A stretch of DNA of 64,000 nt from assembly GCA_014239855.1 (NCBI GenBank), contig JAAZXY010000008.1, forward strand, positions 1 through 64,000. The letters run 5' to 3'. The DNA comes from Acidimicrobiales bacterium. GTDB lineage: Bacteria > Actinomycetota > Acidimicrobiia > Acidimicrobiales > MedAcidi-G1. Shown piece after piece: positions 52,541-63,545 of this stretch (its first letter is position 1; each line of letters opens with the position of its first letter). Under the pieces are notes generated by a model. That model saw only the letters and a program-made list of their open reading frames with translations. It was not told where the DNA came from and did not search any database. A program made the position numbers and the translations under genes.

Positions 52541-54808
52541 GTGAACACGCTCTTCACCCTTGCCGCTGCGGCGACCGGCGACGGCCTGGCCCTCGGCATC
52601 ACCGAGGGCGGCAGCTGGCTGCTCCGCAACGTCTGGCTCATCCCGTTGCTTCCCGCCCTCTCGTTCATCGGGATCCTCTTCTTCGGCAAGAAGATGCCCC
52701 GGGGCGGCTCGGAGCTGGGCATCGCCGCGGTGGGCATCGCCTTCGTGCTGGCCCTGCTGACCGGCGTGGCCTGGATCGACCACCGCGACAACTTCCACGG
52801 TGACGAGGTCCACGTGGCCGTCATCCAGATGGATGATCACGGCGCCGCCCACGGTGATGACCACGGAGCGGGTCACGAGCCCGGGCACCCGTCGCTGGCC
52901 GTCCACCGCACCGCCACCTGGTTCCAGACCAACGGCGTGGAGTTCACCGTCGGCACCCTCGTCGACGGACTGGCGGTGATGATGCTGCTCGTGGTGACCC
53001 TGGTGTCGCTGCTGGTGCACGTCTATTCCACCGACTACGTCCACGGCGACCGGCGGTACACCCACTTCTTCGCCTTCCTGTCGCTGTTCAGCGCCTCGAT
53101 GCTCCTGCTCGTCGTGTCGGAGAACACGCTGCAGCTGCTGTGCGCCTGGGAGCTGGTCGGCGTCTGCTCGTTCGCCCTCATCGGCCACTGGTGGGAGGAG
53201 AAGCCCAACAGCGATGCGGCGCTCAAGGCCTTCCTGACCAACCGGGTGGGCGACATGGGGCTCCTGGTCGGGGTGACCGTCCTGTTCTTCGCCGCCGGCT
53301 CCGCGCTGCCCGACCGCTTCGGTTCGTTCTCCATTGCCGAGACCAACGCGCTGGCCAACAGCGGGGCGCTGTCGCACACCACGTTGGTGGTGGCCGCCAG
53401 TTGCCTGATGGCCGCCGTGATGTCCAAGTCGGGACAGTTCTTCCTCCACACGTGGCTGCCCGACGCCATGGCCGGTCCGACGCCCGTCTCGGCGCTCATC
53501 CACGCGGCGACCATGGTGGTGGCCGGCGTCTTCATGATCGCCCGCATGTACGGCGTGTTCTTCGAGGGCTTCCAGATCGGCGGCAGCTCGATCAACCTCA
53601 TGGCCTTCATCGGCGGTCTGACCACCATTGTCGGCGCACTGCTGGCCTTCGTGCAGCGCGACATCAAGAAGGTGCTGGCCTACTCGACGATCTCGCAGCT
53701 GGGCTACATGGTCCTGGCCCTGGGCGTGGGCGCCTGGACGGCGGCCGTGTTCCACCTGTTCACCCACGCCTTCTTCAAGGCCTGCCTGTTCCTGGGTTCG
53801 GGTTCGGTCAGCCATGCCGTGCACAGCTTCGACATGAAGTCCGACATGGGTGGCCTTCGTAGGCACATGCCCCACACCTACCGGACGTTCATGATCGGCA
53901 CCGTGGCCCTGGCCGGTCTTCCGCCGCTGGCCGGCTTCTGGTCCAAGGACGAGATCCTCGTGGGAACCGGTGGTTGGGGCCTGATGGGCGGCACGGGCGG
54001 CAACGGCGCCTACACCCTGATGCTGGGTATGGGCATGCTCACCGCGGCGCTGACCGCCGCCTACATGACCCGCTGCGTCTACCTCACCTTCTTCGGCGAG
54101 TTCCGTGGCCACGGCGAGCCCCACGAGTCCGGCCCGCGCATCACCGGTCCGCTGTGGATCCTGGCCGGCCTGGCCATCGTGGCCGGCTTCTTCAACATGC
54201 CCAAGGGCTTCCAGCTGGCTCCCGGGTCGCTCCAGGAGCGCTTCGGCCACTTCGTGGAGCCGGTGGCCGGTTACTTCCCGGCCATCAGCCATGCCACCCC
54301 GAGCTGGTCGCTGGCCATTGTCTCGACGCTGGTCGTCATCAGCGGCATCACCGCGTCGGGCTGGTACTACTTCGTCAAGGTGGAGGCGGCCTCCAAGGCG
54401 GCCGGGACCAGCCTCACCGAGCTGCCCGACGGGCCGACCACGAAGTACCCGCTGGCCAGGATGGGGCACACCCTGCTGTCCAACAAGTACTACCTCGACC
54501 ACTTCTACAACGGCGTCGTGGCCGATGGCACCAAGGGCCCGTTGGCCCGGATGGCCAATCGGATCAACCAGGACGTCATCGACCGCACTGTGGACGTGGT
54601 CGGCGAGACCGCCGTGAAGGCCGGGACCGTCGTCTACGAGAAGATCGACCAGTTGGTGGTCGATGGAGCGGTCAACGCATCCGGACGCGGATCGTCCGGT
54701 GCGGGAGAAGAACTTCGCAAGATCAATTCCGGAAAGGTCCAGAGCTACGCGGCGATCCTGTTCGCGGCAGCAACGGTCCTGGCCGGAATCCTCATCGTCC
54801 TCGTCTAG
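52541..54808 (+). CDS. nuoL: NADH-quinone oxidoreductase-type subunit L (complex I-2)
   Basis: 755 residues from GTG. Core motifs AWELVGVCSFALIGHWW, HTWLPDAMAGPTPVSALIHAATMV and HLFTHAFFKACLF are intact. Between the second and third spans (about residues 95-130) it carries a His/Asp-rich insertion (DDHGAAHGDDHGAGHEPGH). The lateral C-terminal helix and final span are present; the extra length over ~650 lies in that loop and in the C-terminal ~100 residues. Confidence 0.94.
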   Translation: MNTLFTLAAAATGDGLALGITEGGSWLLRNVWLIPLLPALSFIGILFFGKKMPRGGSELGIAAVGIAFVLALLTGVAWIDHRDNFHGDEVHVAVIQMDDHGAAHGDDHGAGHEPGHPSLAVHRTATWFQTNGVEFTVGTLVDGLAVMMLLVVTLVSLLVHVYSTDYVHGDRRYTHFFAFLSLFSASMLLLVVSENTLQLLCAWELVGVCSFALIGHWWEEKPNSDAALKAFLTNRVGDMGLLVGVTVLFFAAGSALPDRFGSFSIAETNALANSGALSHTTLVVAASCLMAAVMSKSGQFFLHTWLPDAMAGPTPVSALIHAATMVVAGVFMIARMYGVFFEGFQIGGSSINLMAFIGGLTTIVGALLAFVQRDIKKVLAYSTISQLGYMVLALGVGAWTAAVFHLFTHAFFKACLFLGSGSVSHAVHSFDMKSDMGGLRRHMPHTYRTFMIGTVALAGLPPLAGFWSKDEILVGTGGWGLMGGTGGNGAYTLMLGMGMLTAALTAAYMTRCVYLTFFGEFRGHGEPHESGPRITGPLWILAGLAIVAGFFNMPKGFQLAPGSLQERFGHFVEPVAGYFPAISHATPSWSLAIVSTLVVISGITASGWYYFVKVEAASKAAGTSLTELPDGPTTKYPLARMGHTLLSNKYYLDHFYNGVVADGTKGPLARMANRINQDVIDRTVDVVGETAVKAGTVVYEKIDQLVVDGAVNASGRGSSGAGEELRKINSGKVQSYAAILFAAATVLAGILIVLV

Positions 54809-54820
54809 GGAGACGCCGAC

Positions 54821-56521
54821 ATGGAAAACCTGCTCGACGGCTGGGGTATCACCCTCGCCACCTTCTCGCCCCTGGTGGGCGCGGCGATCATGATGCTCAT
54901 TCCGAGGGAGCGAGAGGACCAGCACAAGCTGATCGCGCTCGTGACCTCGTTGTGGGTGGCGTTCGTGGGCCTGCTACTGCTGATCCAGTTCGACCTGGAT
55001 CACACCGACCGCCTCCAGTTCGGGGTCGACAAGGTCTGGATCGACGTGATCTCCAGCCGGTTCTCGGTGGGCATCGACGGCATGTCGCTGCCGCTGATCC
55101 TGCTGACCATGCTGATCGTGCCGCTGTGCATCATCTACAGCTGGAACCACTTCCCGGATCCGGTGAACCCCAAGGCCTTCCTGATCCTGATCCTGATCCT
55201 CGAGACGGGGATGATCGGGACCTTCGTGGCCCAGGACCTTGTGCTCTTCTTCGTGTTCTTCGAGGTCGTGCTCCTGCCGATGTTCTTCATGATCGCCGTC
55301 TGGGGCGGTGAGGACCGGCGCTACGCCTCGCTCAAGTTCTTCCTCTACACGCTGTTCGGCTCGGCCCTCATGCTGGTCAGCTTCCTGGCGTTGTTCTTCC
55401 TGACCGGCGCCGAGACGTTCTCCATTGCCGGTCTGTCCGACGCGGTGGCCGCCGGTGGCGTGTCCCGCAGCGCCCAGCTCTGGATCTTCGGTGGCATGTT
55501 CCTGGGCTTCGGCATCAAGGTGCCGATGTTCCCGTTCCACACATGGCTGCCCGACGCCCACACCCAGGCCCCGACCGTCGGTTCGGTCATTTTGGCTGCC
55601 GTGCTGCTGAAGCTCGGTACCTACGGTTTCATCCGGATCGCCATCCCGATCCTGCCCGACGCCGCGGTCACCTGGGCGCCGTGGATCGGTCTGCTGGCCG
55701 TGGTCGGCATCATCTACGGGGCGCTGGGCTGCCTGGCCCAGACCGACGTGAAGCGGCTCATCGCCTTCTCGTCAGTGGCCCACATGGGCTTCGTGATGCT
55801 GGGCATCGCCACCCTGACCGATTTCGGCATCAACGCGGCGATCATGGGCATGGTCGCCCACGGCCTCATCACCGGCATGCTCTTCTTCCTCGCCGGTTCG
55901 ATGAAGGAGCGCTACCACACGCTCGAGATCAGCCGACTGGGCGGTCTGCTGGTCCAGGCGCCCCGCATGGGTTGGATCTTCGGCTTCTGCGTCATGGCGT
56001 CGCTCGGACTCCCCGGCCTGGCCGGTTTCTGGGGTGAGTTCCCCGCCATCCTGTCGGCCTACAACCCGGCCAACGGCGTGCCCATCGAGACCTTCCGGAC
56101 CTACATGGTCGTCGCCGCGCTGGGCACGGTGCTGGCCGCCGGCTACCTGCTGTGGCTGCTCCAGCGGACCGCCTTCGGCAACCCGCCCGAGGAGTTCGCC
56201 GACGACCCGGCAATCACCGATACCACGAAGCACGAGTGGATCTCGTGGGCGCCCATCCTGGCCCTGATCGTGGCCATCGGCATCTACCCGAACCTGATCT
56301 TCCGGGTCTCCGACGGGGCGGTTGACGCCTCCCTGAGTGAGTGCCTGACCGTCGATGCCCACCAGTTGACCGACGAGGAGATCGAGGCGCTCGGCTGTTC
56401 GGACGTCTACCTCCTGGGCCACGACGACGATGGCCATGACGATCACGGTGACGGGCACGGCGATGACCATGGTGACGATCACGACGAGGATGCCGACGAG
56501 CACGCGGCGGCCGGGAACTAG
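54821..56521 (+). CDS. nuoM: NADH-quinone oxidoreductase-type subunit M (complex I-2)
   Basis: 566 residues. The conserved Glu in FFEVVLLPMFFMIA, Lys in KVPMFPFHTWLPDAHTQAPT and RLIAFSSVAHMGF are intact. The C-terminus is extended by about 35 residues that are almost only His, Asp and Gly (from LLGHDDDGHDDHGDGHG on), a possible metal-binding tail. Confidence 0.95.
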   Translation: MENLLDGWGITLATFSPLVGAAIMMLIPREREDQHKLIALVTSLWVAFVGLLLLIQFDLDHTDRLQFGVDKVWIDVISSRFSVGIDGMSLPLILLTMLIVPLCIIYSWNHFPDPVNPKAFLILILILETGMIGTFVAQDLVLFFVFFEVVLLPMFFMIAVWGGEDRRYASLKFFLYTLFGSALMLVSFLALFFLTGAETFSIAGLSDAVAAGGVSRSAQLWIFGGMFLGFGIKVPMFPFHTWLPDAHTQAPTVGSVILAAVLLKLGTYGFIRIAIPILPDAAVTWAPWIGLLAVVGIIYGALGCLAQTDVKRLIAFSSVAHMGFVMLGIATLTDFGINAAIMGMVAHGLITGMLFFLAGSMKERYHTLEISRLGGLLVQAPRMGWIFGFCVMASLGLPGLAGFWGEFPAILSAYNPANGVPIETFRTYMVVAALGTVLAAGYLLWLLQRTAFGNPPEEFADDPAITDTTKHEWISWAPILALIVAIGIYPNLIFRVSDGAVDASLSECLTVDAHQLTDEEIEALGCSDVYLLGHDDDGHDDHGDGHGDDHGDDHDEDADEHAAAGN

Positions 56522-56524
56522 CCC

Positions 56525-58033
56525 GTGACCGACGCTCTCCTTCTCCTGGCGTTCCAGCGCCCCCATATCGACTGGCACGGCATCGCGCCCGAGTTGGTGC
56601 TGCTGACCGCCGGCGCGCTGATCACGCTGGTCGACATCGTCTTCCTGGAGAAGGCACGCCCGTTCACCGCGGCGCTGGCCGGTCTGGGCCTGCTGGCCAC
56701 CGCGGTGCCGCTGCTGACGCTGGCCGTCGACGGCACCGACCGGGTGATGTTCGACGGGGCCTACGTGGTCGACGAGTTCTCGCTCGTGGTCAAGGCCGTG
56801 TTCCTGCTGGCCGGGTACGTGGTGGTCCTGTTGTCCACCAACTACGTGGCCGAGGGCGACTACTGGGAGAACGAGTACTACGGCCTCCTGCTGGCCTCGG
56901 TCATGGGCATGGTCATGATGGCCTCGGCCCGCGACCTGGTGTCGGTCTTCGTGGCCCTCGAACTGCTCTCCATCCCCGCCTACCTGATGGTGGCGTGGCG
57001 CAAGCGGGACCTGCACTCCACCGAGGCGGGCCTGAAGTACTACCTGATGGGCGTCTTCGCCTCGGCGGTCATGCTCTACGGGATGTCGCTGCTCTACGGG
57101 GTGAGCGGCTCGACGCTGTTGTCCGACATCGGCACCTCGGTGGCGGCCGCCGGTACGTCCACCGCCGTGATCACCATGGGCATCGTGTTCATCGTGGCCG
57201 GCTTCGCCTTCAAGGTCTCGGCTGTGCCGTTCCACACGTGGGCGCCCGACGTCTATGAGGGTGCACCCACTCCGGTGACCGCGTTCCTGGCCGTGGCGTC
57301 CAAGGCCGCCGGCTTCGTGGCCCTGCTGGTCCTGGTGTTCGTCGGCTTCTACTCCCGCAGCGAGGTCTGGGAGCCACTGATGTGGATCCTGGCCGCCGCC
57401 TCCATGACGGTCGGCAACCTGGTGGCCCTGCGCCAGACCAACGTGGTGCGCCTCATGGCCTACTCGGGCATCGCCCAGACCGGCTTCATGATCGCCCCGT
57501 TGGCCGTGGCCGGGCACGGCCTGACCAACGGCGACCAGGCCCTCTCGGCGGTCGTCACCTATCTGGCCATCTACACGGCCATGAACCTCGGGGCCTTCGC
57601 CGTCATCATCGCCCTGTCCCGCAAGACCGGGTCCGGCGAACTCTCCTCGTTCGGCGGGGCCTTCAGCTACGCCCCGGGCCTGACGGTGGCCATGACGATC
57701 TTCCTCTTCTCCCTGGCCGGCATCCCGCCGCTGGGTGGCTGGTTCGCCAAGTTCGAGGTCTTCCGGGTGCTGGCCACCGCCGGCGAGCCGTGGGGTTACG
57801 TGCTGGCTGCCGTGGGCGCCGTCAACTCGGTGATCGCCCTCTACTACTACGCCTCGCTGGCCCGCCGGATGTGGGCTGACGACGTGCCGGATGGCGACCA
57901 CTCGCCGGTGCCGGTCACCCCGTCGCTGGTCACCGCGTTGACCCTGTGTGGAGCGGTCACCCTGGCCTTCGGTGTCGCCCCCCAGTTGGTGGCCCGCTTC
58001 ACCGACGTCAGCCTGCTGGCCCTCGGGGGCTGA
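56525..58033 (+). CDS. nuoN: NADH-quinone oxidoreductase-type subunit N (complex I-2)
   Basis: 502 residues from GTG. Motifs FVALELLSIPAYLMVAW, AFKVSAVPFHTWAPDVYEGAPTP and RLMAYSGIAQTGFM are intact. It completes the second set: A, B, C, D, H, I, J, K, L, M, N. The methyltransferase gene follows after 13 bp. Confidence 0.94.
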   Translation: MTDALLLLAFQRPHIDWHGIAPELVLLTAGALITLVDIVFLEKARPFTAALAGLGLLATAVPLLTLAVDGTDRVMFDGAYVVDEFSLVVKAVFLLAGYVVVLLSTNYVAEGDYWENEYYGLLLASVMGMVMMASARDLVSVFVALELLSIPAYLMVAWRKRDLHSTEAGLKYYLMGVFASAVMLYGMSLLYGVSGSTLLSDIGTSVAAAGTSTAVITMGIVFIVAGFAFKVSAVPFHTWAPDVYEGAPTPVTAFLAVASKAAGFVALLVLVFVGFYSRSEVWEPLMWILAAASMTVGNLVALRQTNVVRLMAYSGIAQTGFMIAPLAVAGHGLTNGDQALSAVVTYLAIYTAMNLGAFAVIIALSRKTGSGELSSFGGAFSYAPGLTVAMTIFLFSLAGIPPLGGWFAKFEVFRVLATAGEPWGYVLAAVGAVNSVIALYYYASLARRMWADDVPDGDHSPVPVTPSLVTALTLCGAVTLAFGVAPQLVARFTDVSLLALGG

Positions 58034-58046
58034 CCCACCCGCCAAC

Positions 58047-59177
58047 GTGGACGGGCTGCTGAGTGACGGGCCGCTGAGTGCCCGGCTGGCCGGGTCCATC
58101 CGTGCCGACGGCCCCATGGCGTACGACGCCTGGGTCGAGGCCTGCCTGTACGACCCCGACGAGGGCTTCTACGCCTCCGGTGGAAGCGCCGGCCGACGTG
58201 GCGACTTCCTGACCTCGCCGGAGGTCGGTCCGTTGTTCGGAGCCGTGCTGGCCCGGTGGATGGATGCCCGCTGGGAGGAGCTCGGCCGACCCGCCGGGTT
58301 CACGGTGGTCGAGGCTGCCGCGGGAACAGGCACCCTGGCCCGCGCCGTGTTGGCCGCCCAGCCGGCCTGCCTCGCCGGAGGCCGGTACGTGATGGTGGAG
58401 CGTTCCGCTGCTCTCCGTGCCGCCCAGCCCACCGACGAGACGTTGCCGGGGGTGGACCAGTCCTCGGTGGAGCTGTCGTCGGTAGCTGACCTGGAGGACC
58501 TGACGCCGGTGCCCCACGGGGTGGTGCTGGCCAACGAACTGCTCGACAATCTGGCCTTCGGGCTGCTGGAGGCGGTCGACGGCCGGTGGCACGAGGTGTG
58601 CGTCGATGCCCGTCCGGCGGGACCGGCCGAACCGGCCGGAGGATTTCACGAGGTGCTGGGCGGAGCCGCCGACCCGCCGCTACCGGTGGATGCCGCCACC
58701 TGCCCGCCCGGCTCCCGGATCCCCGTCCAGACGGCCGCCGCGGACTGGGTGGACGCCGCCCTCCGCCTGCTGGGGGCCGGATCGGCCCTGATTGTCGACT
58801 ATGCCTCGACGACGCCGGTCATGGCTGCCCGCCCGCCGGAGGAGTGGCTACGGACGTACCGGGGTCATGAACGCGGTAGCGCGCCCACCGATGCACCGGG
58901 CACCCAGGACGTGACCGTCGAGGTGGCCGTCGATCAACTTCCCGACGGCGCCCTGATCAGCACCCAGGCCGACTTCCTCAATGGCCACGGCATCGCCGAC
59001 CTGGTCGACGAGGGTCGCCGGCTCTGGGAGGAGCGGGCCCACCTGGGGGACCTGACGGCCCTCCGGGCCCGAAGCCGGGTGACCGAATCCGAGGCCCTGC
59101 TCGACCCGTCGGGCCTCGGAGGCTTCACTTTTCTCCAGTGGACACGCCCATCAGTGCCCATGAGTACCCATGAGTAG
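58047..59177 (+). CDS. MidA/NDUFAF7-like SAM-dependent methyltransferase
   Basis: 376 residues from the GTG at 58047, 13 bp after nuoN-2. DUF185 family features: an N-terminal GPMAYDAWVEACLYDPDEGFY, RRGDFLTSPEVGPLFGAVLARWMD, the SAM-binding VVEAAAGTGTLARAVL near residue 90, VVLANELLDNLAFGLLE, and a C-terminal SALIVDYASTTP. The eukaryotic relative NDUFAF7 (MidA in Dictyostelium) methylates an arginine of the NuoD-equivalent subunit during complex I assembly. Direct linkage to nuo genes strongly suggests the same task here, with NuoD-1 or NuoD-2 as substrate. Confidence 0.88.
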   Translation: MDGLLSDGPLSARLAGSIRADGPMAYDAWVEACLYDPDEGFYASGGSAGRRGDFLTSPEVGPLFGAVLARWMDARWEELGRPAGFTVVEAAAGTGTLARAVLAAQPACLAGGRYVMVERSAALRAAQPTDETLPGVDQSSVELSSVADLEDLTPVPHGVVLANELLDNLAFGLLEAVDGRWHEVCVDARPAGPAEPAGGFHEVLGGAADPPLPVDAATCPPGSRIPVQTAAADWVDAALRLLGAGSALIVDYASTTPVMAARPPEEWLRTYRGHERGSAPTDAPGTQDVTVEVAVDQLPDGALISTQADFLNGHGIADLVDEGRRLWEERAHLGDLTALRARSRVTESEALLDPSGLGGFTFLQWTRPSVPMSTHE

Positions 59178-59222
59178 AGTCCGGAACCGCACGACCTTCG
59201 ACGATCACCAGGGGCCCCGGCC

Positions 59223-61217
<1,995 letters not shown>

Positions 61218-61289
61218 GCCACGGCCTCGCTCCGCTTCCTCCCTCCCGGCTCTACCGGTAGCCGGTCCGGTGGCCCTCCGGCGGGGCCG

Positions 61290-61796
61290 GTGCTGGTCGT
61301 CGACGTCGACGGGGTGTTGTCGGACGCTTCGGGGCGACAGCATCTGCTGGACGGCGCCGAGCGACAGTGGGCGGCATTCTTCGAGGCTTCGGTGGACGAC
61401 CCGCCGATCACCGAGGGGATCGGCCTGGTCGCCGCGTTGGCCGATGCCGGCGCCGGTGCCAGCGGTGCCAGCGGTACCAGCGGTACCAGCGGTACCAGCG
61501 GTACCAGCGGCGGGCCGCCACACCCCACCGTGCTGCTGACCGCCCGTCCGGGCCGGCTGGCCGAGACCACCATGGCGTGGATGGCCCGCCACGGGATCGT
61601 GTGGGACCTGCTGGTCATGCGGGCCGACGACGATCACCGCAGCTCGCCGGACGTCAAGCGCGAGGCGGTGGCCGATCTCCGGGCCACCGGTCACGAGCCG
61701 GCCCTGGCCATCGACGACGATCCCCGCAACGCCGAGATGTACCGGTCCGAGGGCGTGCCCGTCGTCTACGTCCACTCGGGTTACTACGACCTGTGA
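61290..61796 (+). CDS. HAD-like protein with in-frame 9-bp repeat tract
   Basis: 168 residues from GTG. Starts with HAD motif I, VVDVDGVLSD (Asp5, Asp7), then LLTARP as motif II, a late Lys in VKREAVADL and IDDDPRNAEMY as motif III/IV, so it is plausibly a phosphatase-type hydrolase. A low-complexity Gly-Ala/Thr-Ser insertion (about residues 56-75) interrupts the cap region. The substrate is unknown. The start is chosen because motif I begins two residues later; no ribosome-binding site is seen. Confidence 0.75.
   Translation: MLVVDVDGVLSDASGRQHLLDGAERQWAAFFEASVDDPPITEGIGLVAALADAGAGASGASGTSGTSGTSGTSGGPPHPTVLLTARPGRLAETTMAWMARHGIVWDLLVMRADDDHRSSPDVKREAVADLRATGHEPALAIDDDPRNAEMYRSEGVPVVYVHSGYYDL
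61455..61508 (+). repeat. 9-bp tandem repeat inside HAD-like gene (six copies)
   Basis: Two copies of GGTGCCAGC (61455, 61464) are followed by four copies of GGTACCAGC (61473, 61482, 61491, 61500). They encode Gly-Ala-Ser twice and Gly-Thr-Ser four times. The four identical copies suggest recent expansion. Confidence 0.92.
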
Positions 61797-61879
61797 CTCT
61801 CCGGTAGCGCAGGGCCTGCGACCCGCGTCGGCCCGTTCGCCCCTACGCTGGTTTTCCCCGATCGACCCCGGAGCCTCCG

Positions 61880-62752
61880 TTGCTGAACACCGCCAAGACC
61901 TTCGCCCTGCTGGCCCTCCTGGGCGGCCTGTTCATCGTGGTGGGCGGGGCCATCGGCGGGAGTGGTGGCATGGCCTTCGGCCTCATCCTGGGTCTGGTCA
62001 TGGTCGGTGGTTCCTACTGGTTCAGCGACCGGATCGCCATCGCCTCGGCCAAGGCGGTGCCGGCCGACGAGGCGTCCCATCCCGAGTACCACCGGATCAT
62101 GCGCGAGCTCTCCATGGCCGCCGAGATGCCCATGCCCAAGCTCTTCATCTCGCCCAACCCGCAGCCCAACGCCTTCGCCACCGGCCGCAACCCGGACCAC
62201 GCGGCGGTTGCCGTGACCGAGGGCCTGTTGGCCCACATGGAGTGGAGCGAGGTGCGCGGCGTACTGGCCCACGAGCTCATGCACGTCCGCAACCGCGACA
62301 TCCTGATCGGCTCGGTGGCCGCCACCGTCGGCATGGCCATCACCATGATCGCCCGCATGGCCATGTTCGCCGCCATGTTCGGCGGCGGGCGTGACCGCGA
62401 TCGGAACCCGATCGGCGAGATCGCCTTCGCCATCCTCGCTCCGGTGGCCGCCATGCTCATCCAGGCGGCCATCAGCCGGAGCCGGGAGTTTCAGGCCGAT
62501 GCCTCGGCAGCTCGCCTCATCGGCGATGGCGAGCCGTTGGCCCGGGCGCTGGAGAAGTTGGAGTTGGCCGCCGGACGGATCCCGTCGGGCGTCGATCCGA
62601 ACCAGGCATCCAGCTACATCATCGACCCGCTCAAGGCCCAGGCCCGTGGCGGTGCACGTGGTGGTTCGAAGTTGTTCTCGACCCACCCCCCGACCGCTGA
62701 GCGCATCGCCCGCCTGCGGGGCGGCGACTGGACCACCGGGCCCATTTCCTGA
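61880..62752 (+). CDS. htpX: HtpX-family M48 zinc metalloprotease
   Basis: 290 residues from a TTG start with GGAG upstream. Two N-terminal membrane spans (about 10-28 and 33-50), the zinc motif HELMHVRN (HExxH) near residue 134, two further spans, then the third zinc ligand Glu in [15 protein letters not shown]. HtpX cleaves misfolded inner-membrane proteins. TACGCT at 61844-61849 is a possible -10. Convergent with yajQ, 37 bp apart. Confidence 0.93.
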   Translation: MLNTAKTFALLALLGGLFIVVGGAIGGSGGMAFGLILGLVMVGGSYWFSDRIAIASAKAVPADEASHPEYHRIMRELSMAAEMPMPKLFISPNPQPNAFATGRNPDHAAVAVTEGLLAHMEWSEVRGVLAHELMHVRNRDILIGSVAATVGMAITMIARMAMFAAMFGGGRDRDRNPIGEIAFAILAPVAAMLIQAAISRSREFQADASAARLIGDGEPLARALEKLELAAGRIPSGVDPNQASSYIIDPLKAQARGGARGGSKLFSTHPPTAERIARLRGGDWTTGPIS

Positions 62753-62789
62753 GTCCGCCAGACGGTCCTCGGACCATCGGAACCGGCGA

Positions 62790-63278
62790 CTAGTCCCGGA
62801 AGTTCTCGAACTGCAGGGGGATGCCGAGGTCGGCGGCCTTCAGGGCGGCGATGACCTCCTGGAGCGCATCACGCTTCTTGGCCGTCACCCGGACCTGATC
62901 GCCCTGGGTCTGGGACTGCACGCCCTTCAGACCGAGGTCCTTGACGGCCTTGTTCACGCCCTTGGCCTTTTCGGAATCGATGCCGGCCTGCAACCGGGCC
63001 AGTTGACGGGACCTCGCCCCGCTGGCCGCTTCGACCTCGCCCCAGTCCAGTGACTTGAGCGAGACGTTCCGCCGCACCAGCTTCTCCTCGAGGACGACGA
63101 CGAGGGCGGCCAGACGGTCCTCGGTCGACGACTCCAACTTGATGGCGCCCTCCTGGAGTTCGATCACCGAATCGGTGCCCTTGAAGTCGAAGCGGGTGTG
63201 CACCTCGCGGGAGGCCTGGTCCACCGCGTTGCGGACCTCCTGCAGGTCGATCTGGGAGACGACGTCGAAGCTGGGCAT
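62790..63278 (-). CDS. yajQ: YajQ family nucleotide-binding protein
   Basis: 162 residues, normal length, with the start PSFDVVSQIDLQEVRNAVDQA and FDFKGTDSVIEL, both family signatures, and the C-terminal VRVTAKKRDALQEVIAALK. Members bind nucleotides, including cyclic-di-GMP in Xanthomonas, and RNA; the role here is unknown. The open frame extends upstream through the tRNA gene, so the ATG at 63278, with TAGCCT 7 nt before it, is the real start. Confidence 0.93.
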   Translation of the reverse strand: MPSFDVVSQIDLQEVRNAVDQASREVHTRFDFKGTDSVIELQEGAIKLESSTEDRLAALVVVLEEKLVRRNVSLKSLDWGEVEAASGARSRQLARLQAGIDSEKAKGVNKAVKDLGLKGVQSQTQGDQVRVTAKKRDALQEVIAALKAADLGIPLQFENFRD

Positions 63279-63285
63279 GGCGCGC

Positions 63286-63291
63286 AGGCTA
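63286..63291 (-). promoter_or_regulatory. Candidate -10 element for yajQ (leaderless)
   Basis: Minus-strand TAGCCT ends 7 nt before the yajQ ATG, no Shine-Dalgarno. Confidence 0.35.
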
Positions 63292-63345
63292 GCCAGCGAC
63301 GGCCGTCGTGGACCGTCCCGGGGGTGGGTATCCTCCGCATCTCCC

Positions 63346-63430
63346 GGGTCGGTGCCCGAGTGGCCAAAGGGAACGGGCTGTAAACCCGTCGGCATTGCCT
63401 TCGGAGGTTCAAATCCTCCCCGGCCCACCA
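63346..63430 (+). tRNA. tRNA-Tyr (anticodon GTA)
   Basis: An 85-nt cloverleaf. The acceptor GGGTCGG (63346-63352) pairs with CCGGCCC (63420-63426) with one G-U. The anticodon stem is ACGGG/CCCGT around loop CTGTAAA (anticodon 63380-63382). A long variable arm has a GGC/GCC stem, as bacterial tRNA-Tyr requires. The T arm is GGAGG/CCTCC with TTCAAAT. The discriminator A at 63427 and the CCA end are encoded. Confidence 0.97.
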
Positions 63431-63451
63431 ACCGTCGCCTCAGGCGGCGGT
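63431..63451 (+). terminator. Hairpin immediately after tRNA-Tyr
   Basis: ACCGTCGCC (63431-63439), loop TCA, GGCGGCGGT (63443-63451): nine pairs, one G-U. No U-tract. It directly abuts the tRNA CCA and may guide 3' processing or act as a factor-dependent stop. Confidence 0.55.
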
Positions 63452-63464
63452 ACGGGAACGGTTG

Positions 63465-63490
63465 ACGGGTCCGCTCAGGCGGGCCCGTTT
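63465..63490 (+). terminator. Intrinsic-type terminator downstream of tRNA-Tyr
   Basis: ACGGGTCCGC (63465-63474), loop TCAG, GCGGGCCCGT (63479-63488): ten pairs, one G-U, followed by TTTCCCGTT. The U-run is short, as is common in GC-rich actinobacteria. On the minus strand it would also lie after the GNAT gene. Confidence 0.65.
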
Positions 63491-63545
63491 CCCGTTCCGG
63501 CCCCGTTTCCCGCCGGCAGGAGGTGAGGAGCGAACGGCCGAAGGG

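Noticed and set aside
51638-54925. 1095-codon minus-strand open frame opposite nuoJ-2 to nuoM-2
   Set aside because: Antisense to conserved nuo genes; low-complexity His/Gln/Glu/Gly composition typical of GC-rich antisense frames.
62753-62789. Possible terminator between htpX and yajQ (GGTCC-TC-GGACC)
   Set aside because: Five-base stem with a two-base loop and no T-run on either strand.
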